This document shows, in pieces, positions 24,823 to 33,741 of a stretch of DNA of 64,000 bases (positions are counted from its first letter, which is position 1; each line of letters starts with the position of its first letter). The stretch comes from Paracraurococcus lichenis (GTDB taxonomy: Bacteria; Pseudomonadota; Alphaproteobacteria; Acetobacterales; Acetobacteraceae). Position numbers and translations under genes: made by a program. The stretch is taken from NCBI RefSeq assembly GCF_030657435.1, contig NZ_JAUTWS010000008.1:1-64000 (forward strand). Direction: 5' to 3'. The notes below the pieces were generated by a model. It made no database searches and was not told the origin of the DNA. It saw only the letters and a list, made by a program, of their open reading frames with translations.

Positions 24823-26265
24823 TCACGCACCTCTCCACGACACCCCGCGCACCGCCGGCGGCACCTGCGGCAGCCGCACGGGCTCGGTCAGCAGGCAGCC
24901 GGCGACGGCGTCGAGAGCGTCGTCGCGCGCATGGGCCGCTTCCGGCCGCCAGGCGGCCATTTCCGCCGGAAAGGGCGTGCGGAAGACGCTGTCATGCGCG
25001 TGCAGCCGGCGCCCGGCTAGCGCCGGGTCGAAGGCCGAGAGGATGCGGTCCGCCTTGGCGCGCCGGCTGCTGTGCTCGATCACCGTGCAGGGCGCATTGG
25101 CGCGGGCGAGTTCCCGCCGCAGCAGCGCCGGCAGGAAGCGGCCGAGGCCGTTGGTCTCCACCCGCACCGCCGGCAGCAGCAGGTCGCGCACGATCTGCGC
25201 CACCGCCCGGCATTGCTGCGTCGCGGGATCCGTCGCGCCGTCCGGGTCCTGTGTCAGCCAGGCGAGGCGATGCAGGTAGCTGTTGCCCTCGCCATCCACA
25301 TAGACGGCGGCGAGCACGCTGCCGTCGCCGAGGCCCGGCTTGCCATAGGCCGGGTCCCAGAAGGCGCTGCCCGAGAGCAGCCTTCGCCCGAGCAGCATGA
25401 GCTGCGCCCGGCCATGCGCCTCGCGGTAGTCCGGCTCCTCCGCGTAGCGGATGATGAGCGAGGGATCGAGCCGCAGGGCGGATTCGGCGACGGGCTGCAG
25501 CAGCATCTGCCGCGCAAAGGCAAGCGGCCCGACGCGGTCGCGCAGCGCCGCGATGCCGGCGGACGTGAAGCGTTCCGGCCAGGCGCTCTCGCCATCCGCA
25601 TCGAGCAGCGGCAGCGCGAGGCGCCGGTAGCCGCGGAGGAAGGCGCCCTCCGCGGCGGGCGGGGCATAGATCGTCTCCGTCGTATGCGGCGTGCCGGCGA
25701 AGAGTAGCGTGCCGCCGGGGACCAGGATGAACTCGCATTCCGCGAGGCGCTCGCGCAGTTCCTCCCGCTTCGCCGGCGTGTCGCAATTGCCGGCGACCTC
25801 GACGTCGTCGCAGATGATCAGGTCGGCGCGGGCGCCGGTGATGTTGCCGGTGATGCCCTGCGCGAGCATGGAGGGATCGCGCAGCACCGCCTCCCGCGCC
25901 ACGGTGAAGCGGTCCATGGCCCAGTCGCCCGGCCCTTCCGGCAGCAGCGGCCGGCAGAGCGGGTGGCGTTCCAGGATGCGGCGGACCTGCGCGACCATCT
26001 TCACCGCCAGCATCTGGTCGGCGGCCAGCACCAGGATGCGCGTGTCGGGCGCCGCGAGCAGGCGCCAGGCGCAGAACAGCCCGACCAGGGTGGACTTGCC
26101 GCAGCCGCGGAAGGCCATCAGCAGCAGGCGGTGGTCGCCGGCCTCCCAGCGCGCCTGCAGCCAGCGGGCGATGCGTCGGTGCGGCGCCGGCGTCGCCTGG
26201 TTCTGCAGGTGGTTCCAGATCCAGACGAATTCGAGGAAGTCAGGCGTCTCCCCCTGCGTCGTCAT
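24823..26265 (-). CDS. Phage terminase large subunit (packaging ATPase/nuclease), T7-like
   Basis: A 480-residue DNA-packaging motor. The ATPase has Walker A F-R-G-C-G-K-S-T at residues 52-59 and Walker B L-I-I-C-D-D-V-E near 150, followed by a T-P-H-T motif-III-like coupling segment. The nuclease half keeps likely metal ligands: D in F-W-D-P-A-Y-G near 300, E in V-E-T-N-G-L-G near 365, and the R-D-D-A-L-D-A segment near 455. Everything needed for activity therefore appears intact. The ATG at 26265 is chosen because GGAGG lies six bases upstream. It overlaps the small subunit-like gene by 26 bases. Confidence 0.9.
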   Translation of the reverse strand: MTTQGETPDFLEFVWIWNHLQNQATPAPHRRIARWLQARWEAGDHRLLLMAFRGCGKSTLVGLFCAWRLLAAPDTRILVLAADQMLAVKMVAQVRRILERHPLCRPLLPEGPGDWAMDRFTVAREAVLRDPSMLAQGITGNITGARADLIICDDVEVAGNCDTPAKREELRERLAECEFILVPGGTLLFAGTPHTTETIYAPPAAEGAFLRGYRRLALPLLDADGESAWPERFTSAGIAALRDRVGPLAFARQMLLQPVAESALRLDPSLIIRYAEEPDYREAHGRAQLMLLGRRLLSGSAFWDPAYGKPGLGDGSVLAAVYVDGEGNSYLHRLAWLTQDPDGATDPATQQCRAVAQIVRDLLLPAVRVETNGLGRFLPALLRRELARANAPCTVIEHSSRRAKADRILSAFDPALAGRRLHAHDSVFRTPFPAEMAAWRPEAAHARDDALDAVAGCLLTEPVRLPQVPPAVRGVSWRGA

Positions 26266-26560
26266 CCGGCGCCTCCATGTCATCGCTGGCCTCGGCGGCG
26301 ATGTGCCGCCGCGCCTCCTCGAGGATGTTGCTGACGGCCCGGTGCTGGTCCGGATCGCCGCTGGCTTCCGCGCGCTTCTCGATATGCTCGAGATGCGTCA
26401 GCGCCGAGCGGGCCGCGGTGTGGCGCGCGGCGAAGGCCTTGCTGTCGCCGCGCTCCGAGGCCGGCACCGGGCTGTTCAGGAATTCCAGGTAGCTGTCGAG
26501 CACGAGCCGCGCCGCGGCGGCGTAGTCGAACTCGACCTGCAGCCTGCGCTTCGGGGCCAT
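26240..26560 (-). CDS. Probable terminase small subunit
   Basis: A 106-residue, mainly helical protein beginning M-A-P-K-R-R-L-Q, with an acidic C-terminal tail. It lies immediately upstream of, and overlaps, the large terminase gene, the normal position of a small terminase subunit that recognises DNA. I see no clear helix-turn-helix, so the assignment is by position, size and charge. GAGGG stands eleven bases before the ATG. Confidence 0.6.
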   Translation of the reverse strand: MAPKRRLQVEFDYAAAARLVLDSYLEFLNSPVPASERGDSKAFAARHTAARSALTHLEHIEKRAEASGDPDQHRAVSNILEEARRHIAAEASDDMEAPDDDAGGDA

Positions 26561-26565
26561 GCGGA

Positions 26566-28884
26566 TCAGGCCCTCGGCTTCAGGGCGCGGACGAAGAGCG
26601 TGCCGGCCGCGAGGTCGATGGCGGTCGAGCCGTGCCGGTTCGTCACGCGCGCCGTCACCGTGCCGGTGGCGCCGGTGGTGGTGACGGCGGCCGTCCATTC
26701 CATATAGGCGCTGGCCTGGCCGCTGAAGCCGGCCTGGACGAAGTCGCCGTTCTGGATGTTCGGCAGCGTCACCGCCTGCATGGCGCTGGCGCCGGCGGCA
26801 AGGCTCGGCGGGTCATAGGCCAGCGAGGCCGAGAGCTCCCGCGTGCCCCAGGCCCGGCCGCCGCCGGCGAGCACCATCGGTGCCTCCGTCGCGGGTACGT
26901 AGAGCCGGAGCGACTTCAGCACGGAGGCCGCATTGCCGCCGCGCACGCCGATGACGGCATAGGCGGCGCCGGGGGCGAGCGTGACCCGCTGCAGTCGGTT
27001 CAGCGGCAGGCCGCCGACCAGGCTGTCGAGATCGGCATTGCCCTCCCACCAGTAAGAAGGCGCGCCCTGCCAGACCGCGTTCATGTTGGACCAGAGCAGC
27101 GGCGCGCTGCCGTCGAGCACGTTCTCCGCCGCGTCGAACTGCATCGCCATGGGCCGCAGGCCGCTGCCCTCGGCCGCGAGGAAGAACTCCTTGCAGGTGC
27201 TGCAATCCACCACAAAGGCGAGCGCCCGGCTGGTCGGCAGCGTCACCGTGTCGGCGTTCAGGGTGATGGAGGAGAGGCCGGGGAAGCAGAAATTGGTCAG
27301 CGTATTGGCGGGGATGGTCGGGTTGCCGGAGAGCACCGCCAGCCCCTCGAACCCCGTCGCGGTCGTGTCCCAGCGGAAGGCGCGGGCACGGATGTTGGAC
27401 GCATCGGCGGCCAGCCGCGGCGTGCCGAGCGCGGCCGCGGCCTGGTGCAGCGGCAGCACCGTGCCGCCGGCGCGGGTGGCGCCCGCATAATCCACCGCGC
27501 AGCCGGCGAAGCCGTAGGTGCCGACATAGGCGACCTCGTAGCGCGCATCGTTGAAGCCGCCGGTGTGGCGCGCCACGAAGGGCGAGCAGGCCTCCATCCG
27601 CACGCCCTGGGCGGTCAGGCTACGGCCATCGACCTCCAGCAGGAAGGGGATGGCGTCCACCGTGCCCGGCGTGCCCTGGCGCTGCAGCTCGAAGGCGGGA
27701 CCGACGAAGAGATGCGCATTGTGCAGCCGGTAGGCGCCGGCGGCCGCCGAGAGCCGCACGCCGAAGCGGCCCACGCCCGGGTTGGTCCCGCTGCTGCAGG
27801 CGAAATGGCCGCCGTGGTGGCGCAGGGAATTCATCCAGGCGCTGCCGGTCAGCGTGCGGAGGTCGAGGCCGATGCGGTTGTCGGCGATCCGGCCGTAGTG
27901 GATGTCGCTGTCCTCACAGCCCCGGGCATCGCCGAGGAGCTGCACGCCGATGGTGAAGCGCTCGGCGCGGCGGATCTCCACCTTGCAGGCATCGATGTTG
28001 CGGATGCGGATGCCGACATCCGCCTCGTCCAGCCAGTCGCTCTGCAGGGAGCGGTAGACCGCGAGGCCGGTATAGGACTTGCGCTGGTTGTTCGCCGTGC
28101 CGCCATCGCCCAGCGTCAGCGCCGCATTGCCGCCCGGGCCGGCATAGAGGAGGGTGCCGCGCATGGAGAGGCCGGCGGCCGCGCCCGGCAGCAGCAGCGG
28201 CATGGTCGTGCGGAAGATGCCCTCGCCGATCTCGAGGAACTTGCCGCTGGCGGCGGCCGCGTTCATCGCCGCTTGCAGCGCCGGGCCGTCATCCGCCGTG
28301 CCGTCGCCGATCGCGCCGAAGTCGCGGGCCGAGAGGCGCTCGGCCAGCTTGTCCTCCACCGTGCGCGGGATGCCGCCGGGGAAGGGCACGGTCATGGTGC
28401 CCTCGCCGCGGTCGAAGACCGTCACGCCGCCGGTGCTGTCGAAGCCGAGGAGCTTGTTGGCGCGGGCCTCGCGCAGCGGCAGGGTGGCGGCGCCGCCGAC
28501 CTCGGAGGGGTCGAGGCGGAGGGCGCTGCCGAGCTCCTCCTTCACCTCCTGCAGGGCGGCGACCTGGTAGTCCAGCTCGTCGTTCAGGGTATTGGCGCGC
28601 AGCACGCCGTTCGGCTGGAAGTCCGTGGTGCGCGCGACGGCGAGGTTGCGGCGGAGCGTGACGCGCCGGCCCGTGGCGGGCGGCGCATCGAAGAGCACGC
28701 TGCCGCCCTCGGAGGCGCCAGCGCCCGCGACGGCGTAGCCGGCGGACAGCACCAGGCCGTCCAGCCGCACCTCGAGATCCGTGGCCTCGAAGATCGGGAA
28801 GGGATAGGTGAAGCTGGCCTGGACGCCATCGGCCAGGTACTGCACGCGCGGCGCGACGTCGCCGATCCTGATGTGCTCGTCCAT
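26566..28884 (-). CDS. Phage tail fibre/spike: T7 fibre N-domain plus pectate-lyase-type beta-helix
   Basis: A 772-residue adsorption protein. Residues about 14-150 resemble the T7 tail-fibre head-binding domain (A-D-G-V-Q-A-S-F-T-Y-P-F-P-I-F then V-x-L-R-R-N-L-A-V-A-R-T-T-D-F). From about residue 185, S-A-R-D-F-G-A-I-G-D-G-T-A-D-D marks the start of a pectate-lyase-superfamily right-handed beta helix running to about 450, as in depolymerising tail spikes. The C-terminal part (about 470-772) is beta-rich and unassigned, probably for trimerisation or receptor binding. It sits six bases from the terminase small subunit gene. Host glycan specificity is unknown. Confidence 0.85.
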   Translation of the reverse strand: MDEHIRIGDVAPRVQYLADGVQASFTYPFPIFEATDLEVRLDGLVLSAGYAVAGAGASEGGSVLFDAPPATGRRVTLRRNLAVARTTDFQPNGVLRANTLNDELDYQVAALQEVKEELGSALRLDPSEVGGAATLPLREARANKLLGFDSTGGVTVFDRGEGTMTVPFPGGIPRTVEDKLAERLSARDFGAIGDGTADDGPALQAAMNAAAASGKFLEIGEGIFRTTMPLLLPGAAAGLSMRGTLLYAGPGGNAALTLGDGGTANNQRKSYTGLAVYRSLQSDWLDEADVGIRIRNIDACKVEIRRAERFTIGVQLLGDARGCEDSDIHYGRIADNRIGLDLRTLTGSAWMNSLRHHGGHFACSSGTNPGVGRFGVRLSAAAGAYRLHNAHLFVGPAFELQRQGTPGTVDAIPFLLEVDGRSLTAQGVRMEACSPFVARHTGGFNDARYEVAYVGTYGFAGCAVDYAGATRAGGTVLPLHQAAAALGTPRLAADASNIRARAFRWDTTATGFEGLAVLSGNPTIPANTLTNFCFPGLSSITLNADTVTLPTSRALAFVVDCSTCKEFFLAAEGSGLRPMAMQFDAAENVLDGSAPLLWSNMNAVWQGAPSYWWEGNADLDSLVGGLPLNRLQRVTLAPGAAYAVIGVRGGNAASVLKSLRLYVPATEAPMVLAGGGRAWGTRELSASLAYDPPSLAAGASAMQAVTLPNIQNGDFVQAGFSGQASAYMEWTAAVTTTGATGTVTARVTNRHGSTAIDLAAGTLFVRALKPRA

Positions 28885-28911
28885 CGGGCGAACTGGCTCC
28901 TAAGGGGGGTT

Positions 28912-28959
28912 AGGGGGGACCTGTCCCCCCTTCGGCCACACCATCAGGGTTGGTGTGGC
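28912..28959. repeat. Two adjacent hairpins between fibre and internal virion genes
   Basis: Arms AGGGGGGAC/GTCCCCCCT (28912-28931) are followed by GCCACACCA/TGGTGTGGC (28935-28959). They lie within the otherwise continuous minus-strand operon and may attenuate transcription or protect an mRNA end. Confidence 0.55.
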
Positions 28960-28977
28960 GGCTGATGCTGTGGCCGA

Positions 28978-29418
28978 CTAATCCAACAAGCTCCGCGCGG
29001 CGAAGCCGAAGGTCCGGCCGCTCTGCAGCAGCGCGGTGAAGGTGCCGTCGGGGTTCAGCAGGCTGACGCGGCCCTGCGCGAGGCGGGCGCGCAGCGTCGC
29101 GTCGTCCGCCTGCTGCGCTGCCGCGGCCTCCTGCGTCAGGCCTGCCGCCAGCGCGCCGGCGGAGCCGTCATCCGGCGCGAGGCCGGAGGCGGCGAGCCGC
29201 GCGCGCGTGGTGGCGATGGTCTTCGCCAGCGTCTGCGCGCGCTGTTGCGCATCGGCCGCCTGCTGGGCGCGCAGCGCCTCCTGCCGGGCGGCGTCCTGCT
29301 GCTGCGCGATCTGCACCTGGGCGCGGTTGATCGCGTTGGTCTGCTGCGCCTGGCGGGCATTGCCGTAGATGGAGGCGCCCGCCCCGACCAGGGTGGCGAG
29401 CGAGGCGAGTGCGGCCAT
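28978..29418 (-). CDS. Phage internal virion-like protein (T7 gp14-like)
   Basis: A 146-residue, glutamine- and alanine-rich protein. A short hydrophobic N-terminus (about 2-18) precedes a long helix with A-Q-Q-T-N-A-I-N-R-A-Q-V-Q-I-A-Q-Q, and the C-terminus ends T-F-G-F-A-A-R-S-L-L-D. This resembles small podoviral ejection proteins of the T7 gp14 type, which enter the cell envelope during DNA entry. The larger gp15 and gp16 partners are absent from the cluster. Its ATG shares a base with the stop of the preceding gene (TGATG). Confidence 0.6.
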   Translation of the reverse strand: MAALASLATLVGAGASIYGNARQAQQTNAINRAQVQIAQQQDAARQEALRAQQAADAQQRAQTLAKTIATTRARLAASGLAPDDGSAGALAAGLTQEAAAAQQADDATLRARLAQGRVSLLNPDGTFTALLQSGRTFGFAARSLLD

Positions 29419-31299
29419 CAGTCGGTGATCCTCGTCTCTGTGGTGACGGAGAGCAGCGTCATCGGCAGCGGCGTGTCGTCCGCGATGCGCCAGAGTGGTG
29501 CGAGCGCATCGCGCCGCCAGCCGATGGCACGCAGCCGCACATCGCCGGTGAAGGCGGGCGGCGGCGCGTCCAGCATCGGGGTGTCGAGCCGGCGGAAGCT
29601 CACGGGCTGCGGCCCGCGGCCGAGATCGACGCGCAGCGCCGCCGTCTCCAGCAGCCGGAAGGTGACGGCGACCAGCCGCAAGGGCGCCGCGCCGCTGCCG
29701 CCGGGGATGCTGAGGTCGGGCGGCAGCGGCTCGACCTCATGCGCGAAGGGCAGGCCGATCTGCACCGCCTGCGCCGGCCGCTCGAGCGTGACCGCGCCGC
29801 CCGCGACCTCGGCCGTGCCGCGCGGCGCGCCATCGGCGACCACGCCGACGATGCAGCCCTCGAGGTGGTCGAGGCCCGTCCAGCGGTCCTGCGGCGCGGC
29901 GCTGCTGCCGGTCAGCGCCGCGTCCGTCGCCAGCGCCTCGTCGAAGCGCTCCAGCCGCGGCGTGCCGGCGCGCTCGACCACGGCCCAGACCGTGCCCTCG
30001 ATATCGGCGAGCGAGCGGACGAGCCCATCCGTCGCCTGACCGCACCAGGCGGTCACCTGCTCGGCGCGGTAGAGCGTCAGCGTCGCCAGCGACCCGTCCG
30101 CCATCGCCACGTGCAGCAGCCGGCGGCGCTGGTCATAAGCCATCGCCACCGGGTCCCGCACCAGGTGCTGGGAGACCAGCGCGAGGTCGTTCGCCTGGTA
30201 GAGCTGCTGCAGGTCGGTATAGGTGAACTCGACGATCCCCCGCCCGTTGCGGGCGGCGAAGATGGTGGATCCGTCCACGTCCACCGGCTGCACCAGCCGA
30301 TCGACCGGGGAGCCGACGCGGGTCTGGCGGTTGAGCTGGATGCTGCCTGGCGTCAGCGGCGCGCCGCTGACCATCCACTCCGCGCCCGAGGTGAAGACCT
30401 GCAGGTGCTGGCCGGAGAAGACGGCGCGGATGGCGTTCACCTGGTCGGAGACCAGGCCGAACTCGATCGCCTGGTCGTCCAGCCCCGTGCCGAGGTCGAA
30501 GTCGAACAGGTCGCCGGAGCGGGAGAGCCAGAGCCGGTTCGGCAGGTCGCGCGAGCCGCCGATCACCAGCCGGTCCTGGTGGAAGCAGACCGTCACGGGC
30601 CAGCCGCGCACGGGGGGAGAAGGCGGCCTCCTCCCAGTCCGTCGTGGCGGCGGTGTCGGAGAGGGTCTCCTCCACCGTCGCGCTCGCCTGGGTGGCGCCG
30701 GCGACGGACGTGACCAGCAGGCGCTTGCCGCCGAGGCGGAAGCGCATCCCGGTATGGCCCGGCTGGAAGACGGCGGCGGAGGCCGTCAGCGTCACACTGC
30801 CCGAGGTGGCCGAGGGCGTCAGCGTCACCGCCGCATCGGCGAAGCGGGAGAAGGGCTCGCGCAGGAAGGACCAGGGCGCGACCGTCCAGCTCGTGTGGCT
30901 GGTGCGGGTGACCTGCTGCGGCGGCATGTCGGGGTGGCAGAGCAGCAGCGTGTCGGCGCTCTGCGTGAAGGCCATCTGCGGCAGCATGGCCGCGGTCCAG
31001 GGGCCGGCCACCTGCGCCACCTGGGCATCGCCGACGAAGACCGAGAGCGCGCCTTCGGTCAGCACCAGCAGGTAGGTCTGCTCCGTGTTGAACTCGAAGG
31101 CGATCAGCTTCGCCGCGCCGGGCAGCATCGCCACATGGCGCAGGCCGGGGCGGCGCGTGACGCCGCCCGTCGGCTGGATGAAGACGTTGCGCAGGCGCCG
31201 CGCGCCATTGGCATAGGCGCGCAGGTCGGGCCGGCCGAGCAGCTCCGGCGCCAGCTCCCCCGCGGTGAAGCTGGTCTTGAGGGTGCGGGACTGCGCCAT
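29418..31299 (-). pseudogene. Phage tail nozzle (T7 gp12-like tail tubular B), split by one-base frameshift
   Basis: The 5' part, from the ATG at 31299, encodes S-F-T-A-G-E-L-A-P-E-L-L-G-R-P-D and a repeated-blade body like podoviral tail tubular B. At a run of six C on the coding strand (G6 at 30612-30617) the frame is lost; the continuation, F-H-Q-D-R-L-V-I-G-G-S-R onward, lies in the +1 frame and runs to 29418. Removing one C restores a single protein of about 626 residues. It may be a real inactivating mutation, a homopolymer sequencing error or programmed +1 slippage. Flanking genes are intact. The nozzle forms the distal tail channel. Confidence 0.72.
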
Positions 31300-31301
31300 G
31301 C

Positions 31302-31871
31302 TCAGCCCCGGACGTTGATCAGCGGGAAGTCCTCGATCGCCCGCGGCGTCGCCTGCTGGCTGTCGGTGCGGCGCGCGGCGCGGAACTCCGCCTCCGCCTG
31401 GCTGGCGAGGAGCTGGGCGCGGCCGGTGTTCTCCGTCAGCGGAATGCAGAACTCGGCCGCCAGCCGGTCGACCAGCGCGGCGGCGAAATGCGGCGGGAAG
31501 GCGCTCTCCTCCGGGCGGAAGATGTAGGTCAGCACCACCTGGTCCGCGTTGCAGTGCAGCCGGTCCTCCTGGATGCGGTAGGGCAGGCCGCGGCCGCGCT
31601 GCGGGCTGCCGGCCGAGAGGGCGCGGAGGAAATTCGCCGGCAATTGGAACGCGTTGGCGAAGTCGGCGACGGGCCTGGCGGCGAGGCGCGGCAGCGTCGC
31701 CTGACCGGTCGCGAAGCTCCAGGGATGGGCTGCCAGCAGCGCGTCGCGCAGGCCGGGATAGAGATTGGCCGCGACCTCGGCCTCGGCGGTCCCTTCGTCG
31801 AGCGAGGCGATGGGCTGCGCGCCGATCTTCAGCAGCGCGCGCGCGCAGAGCGCGAGGGCGGAGAGGGCCAT
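31302..31871 (-). CDS. Phage tail tubular protein A (T7 gp11-like adaptor)
   Basis: A 189-residue protein, close to T7 gp11 (196). It shows the family pattern: short helical start, I-G-A-Q-P-I-A-S-L-D-E, then A-x-x-L-Y-P-x-L-R-D-x-L-L-A-A-H-P-W-S-F-A (about 30-60) and later L-L-P-x-x-F-L-R. The family forms the ring joining connector and nozzle. The ATG at 31871 is chosen over an upstream GTG-type frame start because GGAG lies a few bases before it. It is two bases from the nozzle gene. Confidence 0.85.
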   Translation of the reverse strand: MALSALALCARALLKIGAQPIASLDEGTAEAEVAANLYPGLRDALLAAHPWSFATGQATLPRLAARPVADFANAFQLPANFLRALSAGSPQRGRGLPYRIQEDRLHCNADQVVLTYIFRPEESAFPPHFAAALVDRLAAEFCIPLTENTGRAQLLASQAEAEFRAARRTDSQQATPRAIEDFPLINVRG

Positions 31872-31938
31872 CGGGAGACTCCGGCAGGGAAGGAGGGATG
31901 GCCCCACCCGCATCCGGGTGGGGCCGAGAGATGCGCGA

Positions 31939-32772
31939 CTACTCCTTCGCGCGCATACGCACGACGCCGATGTCGTTCACCAGCACTGCGCCCTGGCTCA
32001 TCATCGTATTGACGAAATGCGCGGCGCGGTCGCCGTGCCAGGTGATGTCGGTGGTGATCTCCATGCCCGCGGCATGGCCGATCGCCGTCTTGTGGTAGAA
32101 GTAGCAGTAGCGCAGCGCGCCGTTCTTGGTCAGGCCGCTATGCGGGATCCAGGTGGCGCCCAGCCAGCGCTTCGCCTGGGTGCCCTTCCAGGGCAGGTCG
32201 CCATCGCCGATATACTGGGCATTGGCGAATTCCTGGATGGTCAGCAGCTCGCTCCACTGCTTCCAGCCGACCACCGCGTAGCGCTGGCCGTCATCCGGCA
32301 CGTCGGCATTGCCGAGCATCTGGAAGGCCAGCAGCACCTTGGCGCGGGTCAGGCCGTCCGTGTCGGTCTCGCCGGCGCCGGTGCCCACCGCCTCGCGCGT
32401 GCCGCTGTCCATGGCCGCGATGATCAGCTCGTCCGTCTTGCGGCCAAGGGCATAGGCGCCGGCATTTGCCGCCACCGCGCGCTCGTCGATATTGGTCTTC
32501 AGCTCGTCGAGGCGATCCACCCAGTCGCCGGCGTAGTAGTCCTGCAGGAAGCACTCGACCGTGCTGTGGTCGATGTTCATCACCGGGACGACGCCGTTGC
32601 GCGCCTTGGCGGCGGCGGTGCCGGCGCCGACCTTGTTGAAGACGGTGGAGGCGCCGCGCACCTCCGTCTTGCTGCGCACGGTCGGGCGCAGCTTGGAGCC
32701 CTGGCGCTGGTAGGCTTCCTGCACCTCGGCCTGGTACTGCTTGATGAAGGCCTGGTCGATGGACGCGGACAT
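31939..32772 (-). CDS. Phage major capsid protein
   Basis: A 277-residue protein starting M-S-A-S-I-D-Q-A-F-I-K-Q-Y, with central N-I-D-H-S-T-V-E-C-F-L-Q-D-Y-Y-A-G-D-W-V-D and a C-terminal beta-rich portion (I-T-W-H-G-D-R-A-A-H-F-V-N). These match HK97-fold capsids of short-tailed phages infecting alphaproteobacteria; size and position after the scaffold gene agree. AGGAGG precedes the ATG by nine bases, the strongest ribosome-binding site in the cluster, as expected for the most abundant protein. A strong hairpin lies upstream. Confidence 0.85.
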   Translation of the reverse strand: MSASIDQAFIKQYQAEVQEAYQRQGSKLRPTVRSKTEVRGASTVFNKVGAGTAAAKARNGVVPVMNIDHSTVECFLQDYYAGDWVDRLDELKTNIDERAVAANAGAYALGRKTDELIIAAMDSGTREAVGTGAGETDTDGLTRAKVLLAFQMLGNADVPDDGQRYAVVGWKQWSELLTIQEFANAQYIGDGDLPWKGTQAKRWLGATWIPHSGLTKNGALRYCYFYHKTAIGHAAGMEITTDITWHGDRAAHFVNTMMSQGAVLVNDIGVVRMRAKE

Positions 32773-32895
32773 GCCTTGGTCCTCCTAGGAGTGGCGGGGG
32801 AAGCGCGACGCGGCGGTTGGCCGGCATGCGGGCCGCAGCGGCGCGCACGGCCCCGCGCCCGCGGATGCGGGTTGGGCAGGGCCGGGCAGGGGAAG

Positions 32896-32936
32896 GGGCG
32901 GGCGGCGCGCGCGGGGATGGCGCGCGCCGCCCGCCC
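32896..32936. repeat. Perfect 16 bp hairpin upstream of the capsid gene
   Basis: GC-only arms at 32896-32911 and 32921-32936 with a 9-base loop lie in the 217-base gap between scaffold and capsid genes, the widest gap in the operon. The fold could limit read-through or create a processed 5' end for abundant capsid mRNA. No T-tract follows in either direction. Confidence 0.6.
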
Positions 32937-32989
32937 GGAGCGGCGGGGCGAGCGCGGCGGGGGTTTGGGCGCTCGAGCCCCGCCGGGTC

Positions 32990-33736
32990 TCAGCCGTTGC
33001 CGCCGACGAGGCGGCGGAAGCCCTCGGTCACGCGCTGGATGAACTGCGGGTCGCGGCTGCGCCAGTAGCGCGGGTCGCGCATCATGGCGCGCAGCGCCGA
33101 CTCGCTCTCGGGTGCCGGCACCTCGGCCTCCCGCGCCAGGCCGGGCTCCTGCGCCGCCATCATCTGCTCCATGGCCGTCACGCCCTCGGCGGTCGCGGCG
33201 AGCGCGGCATAGACCGCCGGCGGCAGCTTCGCCTGACCCCAGGCCGAGAGCTGCGCGGCGATGCGGCGGAAGGCGTCCTCGCCGCCATAGTGCCGGACCA
33301 GCACCTCGCGCTGCCGGTCGGCCTCGTACTGCGCGGCCGCCTCGGCGATCAGTGGCAGCAGCCGCTCGGCCGCGAGGTCATAGACGAGCTGCGCCTGGTC
33401 GTTGCTGAACTGCGCGGCGTGCAGGCGCTGGTTCACCTCGGCATCGGGGCAGCAGAGATCGTGCGGCGCCGCGATCGCGTAGCCATCCGGCGTCTCCGGG
33501 ATGCCCATCATGGCGCGGAAGCGCGCGAGGTCGTCGGGCGCCGCATCCGGGCCCGGGCGCGCGATGCGCTGGGACAGGCGCCGCTCGAGCTCCAGGTAGG
33601 ACTTCAGCAGCGCATCGGTGCGCAGCGTGCCGGTCGCGGCATCCCAGAACTTCTCCGGCACCTCGGCCGGGCGCGGCGCGGGCTTGCCATCCTCCGGCAT
33701 CGCGTCGGCCGGCGGCTGCAGCAGGTCCTCGGGCAT
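32990..33736 (-). CDS. Phage scaffolding/assembly protein
   Basis: A 248-residue acidic, helix-rich protein between connector and capsid genes, the usual place of a scaffold. It contains the P-E-K-F-W-D-A-A-T-G-T-L-R-T-D-A-L-L-K-S-Y-L-E-L-E motif (about 27-50) seen in podoviral scaffolds and a basic, tryptophan-containing C-terminus (R-Y-W-R-S-R-D-P-Q-F-I) suited to binding capsid. The ATG at 33736 has AAGGAG eight bases upstream; a GTG at 33745 overlapping the connector stop is the alternative. Confidence 0.8.
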   Translation of the reverse strand: MPEDLLQPPADAMPEDGKPAPRPAEVPEKFWDAATGTLRTDALLKSYLELERRLSQRIARPGPDAAPDDLARFRAMMGIPETPDGYAIAAPHDLCCPDAEVNQRLHAAQFSNDQAQLVYDLAAERLLPLIAEAAAQYEADRQREVLVRHYGGEDAFRRIAAQLSAWGQAKLPPAVYAALAATAEGVTAMEQMMAAQEPGLAREAEVPAPESESALRAMMRDPRYWRSRDPQFIQRVTEGFRRLVGGNG

Positions 33737-33741
33737 GCGGG

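Noticed and set aside
26632..28965. A 777-codon plus-strand open frame opposite the tail-spike gene
   Set aside because: It is antisense to a gene with clear fibre and beta-helix motifs; the translated product is arginine/alanine/histidine-rich low-complexity, typical of GC-rich shadow frames.
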